DNA from: Lachnospiraceae bacterium UBA3282 | GTDB taxonomy: Bacteria > Bacillota > Clostridia > Lachnospirales > Lachnospiraceae | Direction: 5' to 3' | NCBI GenBank assembly: GCA_002361735.1 | Contig: DETS01000113.1 | Coordinates: forward strand, 1 to 25,216 | DNA: 25,216 bases | Shown here: piece by piece, positions 14,768 through 22,280 of the stretch | How positions within the stretch are numbered: the stretch's first letter is position 1 | Layout of the letters: every line of letters starts with the position of its first letter | Made by a program: the position numbers and the translations under genes | The notes under the pieces: generated by a model | What the model saw: the letters and a program-made list of their open reading frames with translations, nothing else | Told to the model about the DNA's origin: nothing | Database searches by the model: none

Positions 14768-14947
14768 CTATCCCACCGTCAAATCCTCTACCACAACCCC
14801 CAGCGCCATCAGCTTCGCTTTTGCCTTACATAACTGAATCGATATTTCTTTATCTCTGTCCTCTGCTTTCTGGATTCTCTGCAAATCGGTATAAATATCA
14901 ATCAAAACCGCCATTTGTTCCTTTTTTGTCATCCTCGTTTTCTCCAT
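14768..14947 (-). CDS. Small basic helical protein of unknown function (59 aa)
   Basis: A 59-residue protein starting MEKTRMTKKEQMAVLIDIYT and ending MALGVVVEDLTVG. The middle (DLQRIQKAEDRDKEISIQL) is strongly helical. The start at 14947 is supported by AGGAGG 8 nt upstream; an in-frame ATG at 14977 lies upstream of that site. It is the first gene of a short operon with the 57-aa protein and is read from a near-consensus promoter. The basic and acidic pair could be interacting partners, but no toxin, antitoxin or DNA-binding motif is visible. Confidence 0.65.
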   Translation of the reverse strand: MEKTRMTKKEQMAVLIDIYTDLQRIQKAEDRDKEISIQLCKAKAKLMALGVVVEDLTVG

Positions 14948-14988
14948 CTTACTTTCCTCCTTCCACATATTCAACATTGCTTATACAA

Positions 14989-15017
14989 ATTATAAGCAAA
15001 ACAGAATGTGCGGTCAA
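14989..15017 (-). promoter_or_regulatory. Near-consensus promoter of the small-protein operon
   Basis: Minus strand TTGACC (15017-15012), 17 nt, perfect TATAAT (14994-14989). A second TTGACC lies 7 nt further upstream, making TTGACCCTTGACC. The leader to the 59-aa gene is about 35 nt. The promoter begins 30 nt after the last tad gene, with no clear terminator between them. Confidence 0.7.
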
Positions 15018-15047
15018 GGGTCAATTTTCATTCGAAATTTCCCCTGC

Positions 15048-16451
15048 TTATCGAAAACAATAATTCAAATTCCCAAAGCGAATCTCATCCCCCGGTTCAA
15101 TCTCCACCGTCTCCTGCGGCTGCATCCGCAGTCCGTTTCGATAGGTCCCGTTGGTGGAGTTCATATCGATCAGCATGACCCTGTCTCCCACCTTTTCAAA
15201 GCGCGCATGGATGCGGCTCACAGAGTCATCCGCCAGCGCGCAGTCCACACAGCCAGCCATCTTTCCTACCGTGTATGGAAATTTCGTTAAGGTGATATGT
15301 TTTTTATTCTTCTTATCAAGCGCATACAATTTATATTCCACCAATTGCGCGCTGTCGAAGAAAACGGTATCTGTGCAGTCCCCCGTTTCCTGCTCCCGCA
15401 TCGGCATCTGCGGCGCCGCAGGTTTCATTGGCGCGGCCGGATTGATCTCCATCTGCCTGCTCAATACCTGCTCCAGAGAAATGGGTGTCTGCTCCACTCG
15501 GTAAAAACTTTCCTCGCTCGGAAAGGATTCTACATTTTCCATATCTCGTTTTGGATTAATCTCCCTTACGCCGCCTTTGATCGTACCGATCACCCCTGCC
15601 AACAGGCAGACGGCAAGCAGACCGCCGCAGCCAAGAAGCATCATGATTTCCTGCTCTGCCAGTTCATAAAATCCGTAAATATATGCAATCCCGGCGATTC
15701 CCAAAATGGAAAATACTGCCAATACGGGATAAAATAGATTCCTCTTTTTTGTAAGTACAGACGTCTTCTCCTCAAACAAATTGCCTTCACCTTCCTCCAC
15801 ATTCTCCGAAGGGAAAGATGGTACAAACGCCGAAGTAACTGCCTTTGCATCAGAATCCGCAGGCGGGGAAGGAAATGCCACGACCTTCGTCGCTTCTTTA
15901 TCCGTCGGCGTCTCCTCGTCTTCTCCCAAAAGAAACAGCGCATCCTGCAAGGAAAAACCGCTCCCCTCCATTCTCTCATAAATAGTGTATACCGCATCCG
16001 CAAGCTTCTCATCTCCGCCGTCTAAATGCTCTAACAAAAAATCCATCAGCGCCTCGTAGGGCTTTTCCGTCTCATAATCGGGATAATACAGCCCGACGTA
16101 TTTTTTACGGGACATATCATAATAAATATGCTCCGGCAAAAGCACCAAACGGGATTCCTCCATGAAGCAATCTCCCAACCCACAATAAATCCCATAAAGC
16201 TGCTCAAACAACTCCTTTATCTGCTGCGCGGTCATCTTTCTGTCCCGATACAGCCCTTCCAGCGTTGCGCGAGAACTGATATCGTAATAAAAATATCGTT
16301 CGCCGTTCACGTGCCGCAGGGAACAGCGTAGGATGCCTTCTATCCGCCCGGATGTAAGAAGCCTGCACTGATAACTTGTTTCCGTCTGCTTCCCACACCG
16401 TAAAATCATATAATTATGTTTATAGTCCTTAAAATATCTTGTTTCCAACAT
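15048..16451 (-). CDS. DUF6382-FHA membrane protein of the tad operon
   Basis: A 467-aa protein closing the tad operon. Residues 1 to about 175 match the DUF6382 pattern (YFYYDISSRATLEGLY, ESRLVLLPEHIYYDM, LYYPDYE), a domain that resembles an inactive kinase-like module. A Ser/Pro/Glu-rich linker follows, then two membrane segments (about 239-261 and 270-291), another linker with a Pro/Ala/Met tract, and a C-terminal FHA domain (about 385-467). FHA key residues are GKMAG, SRIHARF (412-418) and NSTNGTYRNG (431-440). FHA domains bind phosphothreonine, so the protein probably ties pilus assembly to Ser/Thr phosphorylation. GGAG lies 8 nt before the ATG. The gene starts 24 nt after the second pseudopilin gene. 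Confidence 0.9.
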   Translation of the reverse strand: MLETRYFKDYKHNYMILRCGKQTETSYQCRLLTSGRIEGILRCSLRHVNGERYFYYDISSRATLEGLYRDRKMTAQQIKELFEQLYGIYCGLGDCFMEESRLVLLPEHIYYDMSRKKYVGLYYPDYETEKPYEALMDFLLEHLDGGDEKLADAVYTIYERMEGSGFSLQDALFLLGEDEETPTDKEATKVVAFPSPPADSDAKAVTSAFVPSFPSENVEEGEGNLFEEKTSVLTKKRNLFYPVLAVFSILGIAGIAYIYGFYELAEQEIMMLLGCGGLLAVCLLAGVIGTIKGGVREINPKRDMENVESFPSEESFYRVEQTPISLEQVLSRQMEINPAAPMKPAAPQMPMREQETGDCTDTVFFDSAQLVEYKLYALDKKNKKHITLTKFPYTVGKMAGCVDCALADDSVSRIHARFEKVGDRVMLIDMNSTNGTYRNGLRMQPQETVEIEPGDEIRFGNLNYCFR

Positions 16452-16475
16452 TGTGTTTTCTCCTATTGATTTCCG

Positions 16476-16922
16476 TCAGTTTCTCAACAAACTCCCCACA
16501 AACCTGCACTTCCGTATGATTTTCGTCGGATTGGCAATCTGTGCTTTCGCGCGGGTCGTAATTTTCCAGCCCGCTTCTCCGTGCATGGTAAAAATCTGTC
16601 GGATCGGCACCTTCACCTGACACTCCCCTGTCACGCTGGTGGTATTGCCGTTTTTATCGACCGTTCCTTTTACTTTTCCTACGCCAAAGTATTTCTTTCC
16701 GAACTGTTTTTGCATGTTTGCGTTTATGTACGGCACCACCTGCTTCTCATCCTTTTGAATGCTCCCCTTAAAACAAACGGTGTATGCGTCCTGAAAGAGT
16801 ACGCATTTATCATAGGTATAAAAAGACAGGTAGATCAAAAGCACAAAGACAAACATCGTCCAGGTAATTAAAAAAGTTGCTTCCAGCGTCATGTACCCTT
16901 TCGCACATTTTTTCATAAACAT
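16476..16922 (-). CDS. TadE/TadF-like pseudopilin 2
   Basis: A 148-aa pseudopilin. The N-terminus has a short basic leader ending in Gly9, then YMTLEATF with Glu five residues after the predicted cut, and a membrane segment (about 16-40), the standard signal for prepilin peptidase. The extracytoplasmic part has VKVPIRQIF and an Arg/Lys-rich C-terminus. The ATG at 16922 has GGGGG 7 nt upstream, but an ATG at 16916 that overlaps the previous stop as ATGA is equally plausible and changes only two residues. It is likely a minor component matured by one of the two peptidases encoded in the operon. Confidence 0.82.
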   Translation of the reverse strand: MFMKKCAKGYMTLEATFLITWTMFVFVLLIYLSFYTYDKCVLFQDAYTVCFKGSIQKDEKQVVPYINANMQKQFGKKYFGVGKVKGTVDKNGNTTSVTGECQVKVPIRQIFTMHGEAGWKITTRAKAQIANPTKIIRKCRFVGSLLRN

Positions 16923-17335
16923 AACATGACCCCCATTCCCAAAAGGAGAAACGGACAAAACGGAATCTCCTTATCACGCCTTATTTTCCGAAACACAAGT
17001 AGAACGAGCGCTGCCACCGACTCGATCAAAAGCCCCACCAGCAGGATCAGAAAACAGCGGGAAAAATCCAGAAACAGTCCAATCATGATGAGCACCCAGC
17101 CATCCCCGTAGCCCACTTTTTCTCTCGTGACAAAACTCAACAGCCAAAACGCCACGCCCGGCACCAAAGACAACACTACTGACAGCAGTCTTACTTCTCC
17201 CATCACGCCTCCTGCACGAAAGCAGATCGCAGTCAGCATTCCCAGCCACACTACTGCCAGGGGAATCTGTTTCTGCAGACCGTCAAAGACTGCGCAGACT
17301 GCCAGAAAGAAAAATAATAGAATCTCTATCCACAT
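16913..17335 (-). CDS. Prepilin peptidase 2 (A24 family, TadV/CpaA-like)
   Basis: A 140-aa membrane aspartic protease. The two catalytic aspartates are Asp18 in AVFDGLQKQIP and Asp78 in VGYGDGW (the GxGD motif), each next to membrane helices; about five helices are visible. It should cleave the Gly|X4-Glu leaders of Flp1 and the pseudopilins at the inner face of the membrane. The start at 17335 has GGGAGG 8 nt upstream; reading further upstream overlaps the TadE-like gene and encodes no recognisable domain. The gene overlaps the TadE-like gene by 10 nt and the next pseudopilin by 10 nt. It is the second such enzyme in the operon; its IPN motif is reduced to IPL. Confidence 0.85.
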   Translation of the reverse strand: MWIEILLFFFLAVCAVFDGLQKQIPLAVVWLGMLTAICFRAGGVMGEVRLLSVVLSLVPGVAFWLLSFVTREKVGYGDGWVLIMIGLFLDFSRCFLILLVGLLIESVAALVLLVFRKIRRDKEIPFCPFLLLGMGVMLCL

Positions 17336-18261
17336 TTCGAACACCTCCCCCTTCCGCCGACTTCTGAAAGCGGCACTGTATAGATCGTACGCTTTAGCCC
17401 CGGGCAATTTAATTGGCTGTGATAACTGCTGCCATAATGGGTGATATACACCTCGCCCTCCGGAAATGCACCGCACAAGCCACAGGGCGCATACTTTGCT
17501 CCCGATTCGTTTCTTTGATTTTTTACCGCTCCCGCAGGTACCGCCTCCACCGACGGATTCAAATAGCTGCAATCTCTGTTCAGATGATAAACCGTCCCCG
17601 TCTCCGTGATAAACACCATCGGATCTTCCGCCGTCATATCTCTCACTGAGCCGGAAGCATCATACCCCGTCCACGCCTTAGCATAATAGCGCTGTGATAG
17701 GCGAAATCCGTCAAACCCCAGCAGATCCACAAAAGGCTTCACGCGATAGCTCACCTGCAGATCAATGATATCGCCCTCCTCCATCACGGAAGATCCCGCA
17801 AAGGACAAACCGCCTGCCCCGCCTTTCACACAGGAATCAGAAAGATACTTGCTGCCAACACCGGCGATTACCTGTCCTCTGGCATATGCACTGCTTAAGG
17901 CAACACTGGCAAGCCCCTCCGGCAGCACGCCCTCCACCGTGTTTTCGTAGCTATAACCCGCAAACGCCATCTTGTTTCCCACCTGATGCAGCACCGCGCC
18001 GATTCTGCTCTGCGTACCGATAATGTTCACCGCAAACAGTATGTTCAGTACCACAAACAAAAAGAAGGGCAGGGCAAAAGCCGCTTCCAGCGTCATCGAT
18101 CCTCTCTTACGGGAGAAGATAAGAGATGCCCTCTTTGCAAATTGCATGGCAAAAGAATGTATTTGACTATCTTGATGTGCTTCAAGATATGCCCGGAGAG
18201 AATGTGCTGTCGTTTTATTTTTATATGGATGTTTTAAGTTTCCAAGCCGCAAAAAGGGCAT
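17326..18261 (-). CDS. TadE-like pseudopilin with duplicated Cys/His module
   Basis: A 311-aa protein. A leader of about 54 residues ends in Gly54; the predicted cut is followed by SMTLEAAF with Glu at +5 and a membrane segment (about 61-82), matching prepilin processing. The middle (about 85-205) is extracytoplasmic. The C-terminus holds two copies of a module: VFITETGTVYHLNRDCSYL (His226, Cys231) ending in CGLC (Cys260, Cys263), and VYITHYGSSYHSQLNCPGL (His281, Cys286) ending in CSKC (Cys307, Cys310). Each resembles an H-x4-C...C-x2-C metal site. GGGAGG lies 9 nt before the ATG. The whole start region lies in one arm of a 30-bp inverted repeat (18109-18278), so the 5' end may be invertible or sequestered. 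The unusually long leader comes from that segment. Confidence 0.85.
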   Translation of the reverse strand: MPFLRLGNLKHPYKNKTTAHSLRAYLEAHQDSQIHSFAMQFAKRASLIFSRKRGSMTLEAAFALPFFLFVVLNILFAVNIIGTQSRIGAVLHQVGNKMAFAGYSYENTVEGVLPEGLASVALSSAYARGQVIAGVGSKYLSDSCVKGGAGGLSFAGSSVMEEGDIIDLQVSYRVKPFVDLLGFDGFRLSQRYYAKAWTGYDASGSVRDMTAEDPMVFITETGTVYHLNRDCSYLNPSVEAVPAGAVKNQRNESGAKYAPCGLCGAFPEGEVYITHYGSSYHSQLNCPGLKRTIYTVPLSEVGGRGRCSKCG

Positions 18262-18278
18262 CTCTTATCACCTCCCGT
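18109..18278. repeat. 30-bp inverted repeat with 110-bp spacer at the TadE-like gene start
   Basis: Arms at 18109-18138 and 18249-18278 are inverted copies matching at 27 of 30 positions. Each arm contains ACGGGAG, GATAAGAGATGCCCT and TTTGC, so each carries a Shine-Dalgarno and an ATG (at 18126 on plus, 18261 on minus). The upper arm begins directly after the stop codon of the DUF5702 gene. The 110-bp spacer contains a further perfect 8-bp hairpin (TATCTTGA...TCAAGATA, 18168-18189). Both orientations of the spacer are free of stop codons in the frame that joins the mature pseudopilin. It may be a DNA inversion switch or a large RNA stem-loop over the start site. No recombinase gene is seen in the window. 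Confidence 0.85.
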
Positions 18279-19715
18279 TCAATAAAATCCATAGCGTCTG
18301 GTCATCTCATAGGAATATCCGAAACGGCTGCTCACGGATGTGTTCGCCAAAAACGAATCAAAACACGCATCCATCCGAAAGGCTGCATTACCGGGCGTCT
18401 GACGGATATCCATCTCCATAACGTCCATGGCACGCTCCGTCCTTGTCTCCGCATCTTGCAAAAACAACATGATCTGTAAATATTCCTTATAATTTAATCC
18501 CGTTCCGCCCTCATCCTGCGTCAGGCTTCCCCTCGCATTTTTAATGCAGTTGATTCCTGTTTTCCAGTCGGCCGCGGTTTTCCATATCGGCACCCTGCCG
18601 CCGCTAAGCAGCGTTTTAACGTCCTGCAGACTCTCCACATAAGCCCAGGCAAAGAGGATCAGATATTTGACAGGCTCCATCAGCGCAGGCATCAGTATTA
18701 CTGCCGAGAGCACTGCCGCCATTGCCTGTGCTTCCGCAATTTTAGCACTATCTGTGAGAATATAAAGCACATTTGCCACCTCCCGCCACATCAGCAGCCG
18801 CTTTGCCACTTGTTCCAAATTCTGCCAGTCTGTATCCTTTCCCATCAATAGATATTCGATCTGGTACTTCATCCGTGACTTATCCAATTCTTCCCCATAG
18901 TAGCCGCATTTCTCAAACAGATAGGTCTGAAAAACCAGTTCATTGGCATCACCTCCTGCCTCCACCGCCTCCGCGCAAAGCCCCGTCCCCTGCATCCTTC
19001 CCGGACGATGCGAAAAGTACGTTCCAAGATCAACTTTTACTGCGGATACCACAGACGGATCCTCCAGCACCAGATTCAGTACGCCGCTTCCTCTGAGTCC
19101 ATTCACGGCGTCAGCGGGATTGTTCAGGGGCACTTCTTCATATTTACCCTCCTCCACTTCTACCTCAGGCAGCCCGATCGCTTCTATCTCTGCCTCGTAC
19201 CCGCTGCGCATCGCACCCACATCCGTCGAATCGAGCCCGAAGCCCTGCAACAGCCCGACATTTCCCGTTATCTTATCCAAAACCGCACTGAGCGGATAGT
19301 CATTCATGTAATCCGTAGCCTGCCGTTTTAATACCGCCCCGCCCCCATCCGAAGCGACAGAATACTCTAAGATCTTGGCAAGTCCCACATTCATCGCCAG
19401 AAAATCCTTGCTGCCAAATACGCGGCCTCCCTTCCCCGGCTCCAAGTTTTTCTGCATAAAATTGCGCAGATGTCCTTCCGTGTTTGCAATCGAAGGATGA
19501 GACCCGCAGTAGGAGGTATCCACAAACAGCAGATCATACTGCTTCAGGAGTTCTCTGTGATATTCAGCCAAAACGGAATTCATACCGATATCCGTCACAC
19601 ATTCAAATTTCATGCGGATGGCACTGATCCGTGCCCCTTCTATTACTGTGAATACAAGGGACAGGATCAATGTGAGGGATAGGGATAGAAATACCGTTAT
19701 GTATCCCCGCCTCAT
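18279..19715 (-). CDS. DUF5702 protein of the tad operon
   Basis: A 478-aa envelope protein. It begins RRGYITVFLSLSLTLILSLV, a single membrane anchor (about 5-27), followed by EGARISAIRMKFECVTDIGMNSVLAEYHRELL and YDLLFVDTSY, which I recognise as the DUF5702 pattern found in tad clusters of Clostridia. A second hydrophobic stretch lies at about 330-355. It lacks the Glu+5 prepilin signal (Phe and Leu replace it after YITV), so it is probably not cut by the peptidases. It starts with an ATG that overlaps the Flp1 stop as ATGA. The large extracytoplasmic part could act like TadG as a scaffold or tip component, but this is inference. Confidence 0.85.
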   Translation of the reverse strand: MRRGYITVFLSLSLTLILSLVFTVIEGARISAIRMKFECVTDIGMNSVLAEYHRELLKQYDLLFVDTSYCGSHPSIANTEGHLRNFMQKNLEPGKGGRVFGSKDFLAMNVGLAKILEYSVASDGGGAVLKRQATDYMNDYPLSAVLDKITGNVGLLQGFGLDSTDVGAMRSGYEAEIEAIGLPEVEVEEGKYEEVPLNNPADAVNGLRGSGVLNLVLEDPSVVSAVKVDLGTYFSHRPGRMQGTGLCAEAVEAGGDANELVFQTYLFEKCGYYGEELDKSRMKYQIEYLLMGKDTDWQNLEQVAKRLLMWREVANVLYILTDSAKIAEAQAMAAVLSAVILMPALMEPVKYLILFAWAYVESLQDVKTLLSGGRVPIWKTAADWKTGINCIKNARGSLTQDEGGTGLNYKEYLQIMLFLQDAETRTERAMDVMEMDIRQTPGNAAFRMDACFDSFLANTSVSSRFGYSYEMTRRYGFY

Positions 19716-19912
19716 TCCATTACCGTGTTGCTGTCCTTGGTGATTTTTTCAAAGACCTTTTTCACCAGAGACTGCAGCTGTGTTTTGAAAATGATGACCA
19801 GACCGATCAGCACCACGATGATCAAAATGATCTCCACAGTGCCCATACCTTCCTCCTCCCGAAGAAAGGCTCTAAATCCTTTCAGTTTCCCATTTTCGTG
19901 CTTTGTAAACAT
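19712..19912 (-). CDS. Flp1 family type IVb pilin
   Basis: A 66-aa major pilin candidate. The 22-residue leader ends REEEG; cleavage before Met23 puts Glu27 at the required +5 position (MGTVE). It is followed by one long hydrophobic helix (EIILIIVVLIGLVIIFK) and a short amphipathic tail KKVFEKITKD. This is the layout of Flp1/PF16982-type pilins. GAGAGG lies upstream of the ATG. It is separated from tadC by 81 nt that contain a candidate internal promoter (19955-19983) and a 5-bp hairpin (19931-19947), suggesting higher expression than the assembly genes. The next gene overlaps by ATGA. Confidence 0.9.
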   Translation of the reverse strand: MFTKHENGKLKGFRAFLREEEGMGTVEIILIIVVLIGLVIIFKTQLQSLVKKVFEKITKDSNTVME

Positions 19913-19930
19913 ACGCTTTCCTCTCTTTCC

Positions 19931-19983
19931 GAAGCATTTTCCGCTTCTGTTTTTTATATAAACCCGTTTTCTCCCGCAGTAAA
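19931..19983 (-). promoter_or_regulatory. Candidate internal promoter and 5'-terminal hairpin for the pilin gene
   Basis: Minus strand TTTACT (19983-19978), 17 nt, TATATA (19960-19955), each 4 of 6 consensus. The predicted start at about 19948 is one base before GAAGC-GGAAAAT-GCTTC (19947-19931), a 5-bp stem with a 7-nt loop. The pilin mRNA would therefore start with a stem-loop, which in other bacteria protects mRNA from 5'-end-dependent decay. Confidence 0.4.
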
Positions 19984-19993
19984 CTCAAATTTA

Positions 19994-21448
19994 CTACAGT
20001 GTAAAGGAGAAATATGCCGGGATTATAATAATGACCATAACGACGCAAAGCATCATCATCATTGGCATCAGCAACTTGGTACCCGCTTCCTCGCCCAGTT
20101 TTTTTGCTATGTTTTTTCGCTCTGCAAAAGCATTGTCCGCCTCCTGCCGAAACATCCGCAGCAAATCATTGCTCCCCTTCCTGATATTCTGTGAAAGAAG
20201 GGTTGACAGCTTACTGTATGCCTGCACCTGACAGCGTTTGCCGAAACGCTCATAAGCTTCTGTTTCCGGTCTGCCGCTCTGCAGCTCATAGCAGGTGATC
20301 AAAATTTCCTCGTAAACATATTTTTTTCTTTGCTCCCGCTGCTTTTTATAATCCTCGCCCATCTTAAAAAAGGCGTTGCGGATCGTCATACCCGCTCCCA
20401 TATAAAGCGCAAGTTTATTGACGATCTCCGGATAATCCAAAAGCAGTTCCTTTTTTCGTGCCTCCAGCTTCTGGTCTATCTCTCTGCCTTTTCCCCAATA
20501 GAGAGCCCCGGCCCCGATCAGCACCAACAGCAGAAAATAACCGCTGCTGTCATCTATGATCTCCCTCCACACGATTGGTTCCGAACCGAGTCTGTCCGGC
20601 AGCGTCATGCCCTCCTCATTCTTTGTACTCTCCTCACGCTCCTTTAGCAGATTCTCTATGCGACTGCGGATCGCCTCCTGCGGCGTGTAGACCGCCGGGT
20701 TTACCTGCACCGGAAATTGACACTCTCTGCGCCAATCCTCATAGCGAAACTGTGCCGTCAAAGTAACGATCTCCCCCTCTGTCAGCTCTTTATTGTGCAC
20801 CGTCCCGTCCGTATCCACCAGAGAATAGGCACTGCTTTCCCAACTAATCTGAAAAGGATACTCTGTAAGCTCTGAGACCAAACTCAGATTCTTACGCACA
20901 TCTTCGAGTTTTTCGTTTTCTCCCAAAATGACTGCGGGAAAAAGCGCCTGTGCCTCCTCATACTGTTTTTCCAACTCCTGTGTCGTAAATTTTCTCTCCT
21001 CCACGAGATAATCAAACATCTCCTCCTGTATCCCGGGAATCTCCGCCACCAGTCCCACCGCTATCTCTCCCTCTCCGTAAGTATTTCTGGGAAGATAGAT
21101 GCCGTCGATCAATTGCGGACTGCTGTGAGCACTGACCCAGACTGCCAGACAGAGCAGATCTCCCACAAACACCACCATTAAAATCATGCTGTAGAGTGAA
21201 ATATAATGTTCCTGCACCTGTCGCTCCGCCGCAATCTGCGGCTGCAAAGTCTTTAACTTATCGCCAAGCTGTTTTTCAAAAAGCTCCCGCTTCCAATTTT
21301 GTTCTCTGTTTCCTTTTCCGCTTCTGCTCTGCTTGTTACTGCGCAGGATATATGCTGCCATTTTTTGAAAAGGATTTCCCGCCTCTCTTGCGGAGAAGAA
21401 AAATAAAAGCAAATAGCCCGCCAAAATAAACACATATATATATAACAT
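19994..21448 (-). CDS. tadC: TadC-like platform protein with large extracytoplasmic insertion
   Basis: A 484-aa inner-membrane platform protein of the T2SS-F family. Membrane segments lie at about 3-19, 85-106, 303-318 and 459-480. The F domain is at about 335-450 (LDYPEIVNKLALYMGAGMTI, CYELQSGRPETEAYERFGKR, YSKLSTLLSQNIRKG). Between the second and third segments is an insertion of about 195 residues (108-302). Its part 181-250 resembles an atrophied bacterial Ig domain: NLSLVSELTEYPFQISWESS, a DGTV turn, and GEIVTLTAQF. Normal TadC proteins are about 300 aa. AAGGGA lies before the ATG. It should pair with TadB under the TadA motor; the insertion may sit outside the membrane and contact the pilus or cell wall. 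Confidence 0.85.
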   Translation of the reverse strand: MLYIYVFILAGYLLLFFFSAREAGNPFQKMAAYILRSNKQSRSGKGNREQNWKRELFEKQLGDKLKTLQPQIAAERQVQEHYISLYSMILMVVFVGDLLCLAVWVSAHSSPQLIDGIYLPRNTYGEGEIAVGLVAEIPGIQEEMFDYLVEERKFTTQELEKQYEEAQALFPAVILGENEKLEDVRKNLSLVSELTEYPFQISWESSAYSLVDTDGTVHNKELTEGEIVTLTAQFRYEDWRRECQFPVQVNPAVYTPQEAIRSRIENLLKEREESTKNEEGMTLPDRLGSEPIVWREIIDDSSGYFLLLVLIGAGALYWGKGREIDQKLEARKKELLLDYPEIVNKLALYMGAGMTIRNAFFKMGEDYKKQREQRKKYVYEEILITCYELQSGRPETEAYERFGKRCQVQAYSKLSTLLSQNIRKGSNDLLRMFRQEADNAFAERKNIAKKLGEEAGTKLLMPMMMMLCVVMVIIIIPAYFSFTL

Positions 21449-21521
21449 AAATCGTCCCTTTCCTATCGCAATGTCGTCATTTCCAACTTATCTATATTCT
21501 GCACCTTTTCTTGCTTGCCGC

Positions 21522-22280
21522 TTACACCTCTATTTCCACGATCTTTTTGGAAAGCCGCCACGCCGCTCCATAAAAGGCAAGGCAGACCGTCATCACCACG
21601 ATTCCCACAAGATTATGATAAAGTACGTCAAAAAATCCTTTTGAGGTCGTACCAATATAGAAAATAATCAGAAACGGCACCAGATTCATGATTTTTTGTT
21701 CCATCTTTTTTGCGCTGATCATCAGCTGAATCTCTTTATCCGTATCAATTTTCTGCTCGATCACCTCAGCTGTCTTTTCCAGGATTTCCGTGAGATTGCC
21801 GCCGCTTTTTTTGGCGATGAAAAAGACGTCCGCAAACTGCATGATATCCGGAAGGTGACTGCGCATCCCCAGATCATAAAGCATTTTTTCCAACACCACA
21901 TTATTATCCATGCCTCGTATCATATGGCGTATTTCCAAAGCTATGGGGCTGTCCGTCCCATAGAGCGGCTCCATGTCCCGATACGCCTCCCGCAGTGCAT
22001 TTTCGATAGAATAGCCCGCTTTCATATTGGCGGAAAGCGAAAGCACCAGATCTTTGAACTGTACACTCAGCTCCTGCCTGCGCTTTTTGGAAAGCTCCCG
22101 TTTTTTCTCCTTTACGAAGAATCCAAACAATGGCAGCAAAAGCACACAGGCAAGGAGAGACCGATAAAAGAAATAGCCGATCGCCAGGATGAGCAGCCCG
22201 CCCTCCAAAACGGCAAGGATGCCTTCCTTTGCTGAAAAATGATATTCACCATAATCCGGCAGCCTGTAATTTTTCGACAT
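21522..22280 (-). CDS. tadB: TadB-like platform protein (T2SS-F family)
   Basis: A 252-aa inner-membrane protein. Two adjacent membrane segments lie at about 22-57, then a cytoplasmic F domain at about 65-190 (QFKDLVLSLSANMKAGYSIENALREAY, the GDSP-like GTDSPIALEI, QFADVFFIAKKSGGNLTEIL), and two final segments (about 198-243). The N-terminal extension seen in classical TadB is missing, so the protein is shorter than many. GGAG lies 9 nt before the ATG, which overlaps the tadA gene by 35 nt. Together with TadC it forms the platform for pilin extrusion. Confidence 0.9.
   Translation of the reverse strand: MSKNYRLPDYGEYHFSAKEGILAVLEGGLLILAIGYFFYRSLLACVLLLPLFGFFVKEKKRELSKKRRQELSVQFKDLVLSLSANMKAGYSIENALREAYRDMEPLYGTDSPIALEIRHMIRGMDNNVVLEKMLYDLGMRSHLPDIMQFADVFFIAKKSGGNLTEILEKTAEVIEQKIDTDKEIQLMISAKKMEQKIMNLVPFLIIFYIGTTSKGFFDVLYHNLVGIVVMTVCLAFYGAAWRLSKKIVEIEV

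Noticed and set aside
15018..15047. Terminator for the tad operon
   Set aside because: GGG..AATTT / AAATT..CCC can pair, but with an internal loop and no T-run; readthrough into the next genes cannot be excluded.
14635..15063. Plus-strand 142-codon ORF rich in Ser, Pro and Phe
   Set aside because: It is antisense to the two small genes, which have strong ribosome sites and a promoter; its composition reflects the complementary strand of Lys/Glu-rich coding sequence.
17336..17572. Upstream extension of prepilin peptidase 2
   Set aside because: The frame stays open inside the TadE-like gene, but a GGGAGG site precedes the ATG at 17335 and the extension carries no domain.
18126..18479. Plus-strand ORF with a good Shine-Dalgarno and ATG at 18126
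   Set aside because: Its start site is the copy in the lower arm of the inverted repeat, and the rest is antisense to the DUF5702 gene with no recognisable domain. Treated as the alternative orientation of the repeat, not an independent gene.
21696..22235. Plus-strand 179-codon ORF over tadB
   Set aside because: Antisense shadow of a well-supported tadB gene; His/Phe-rich composition and no ribosome site or domain.
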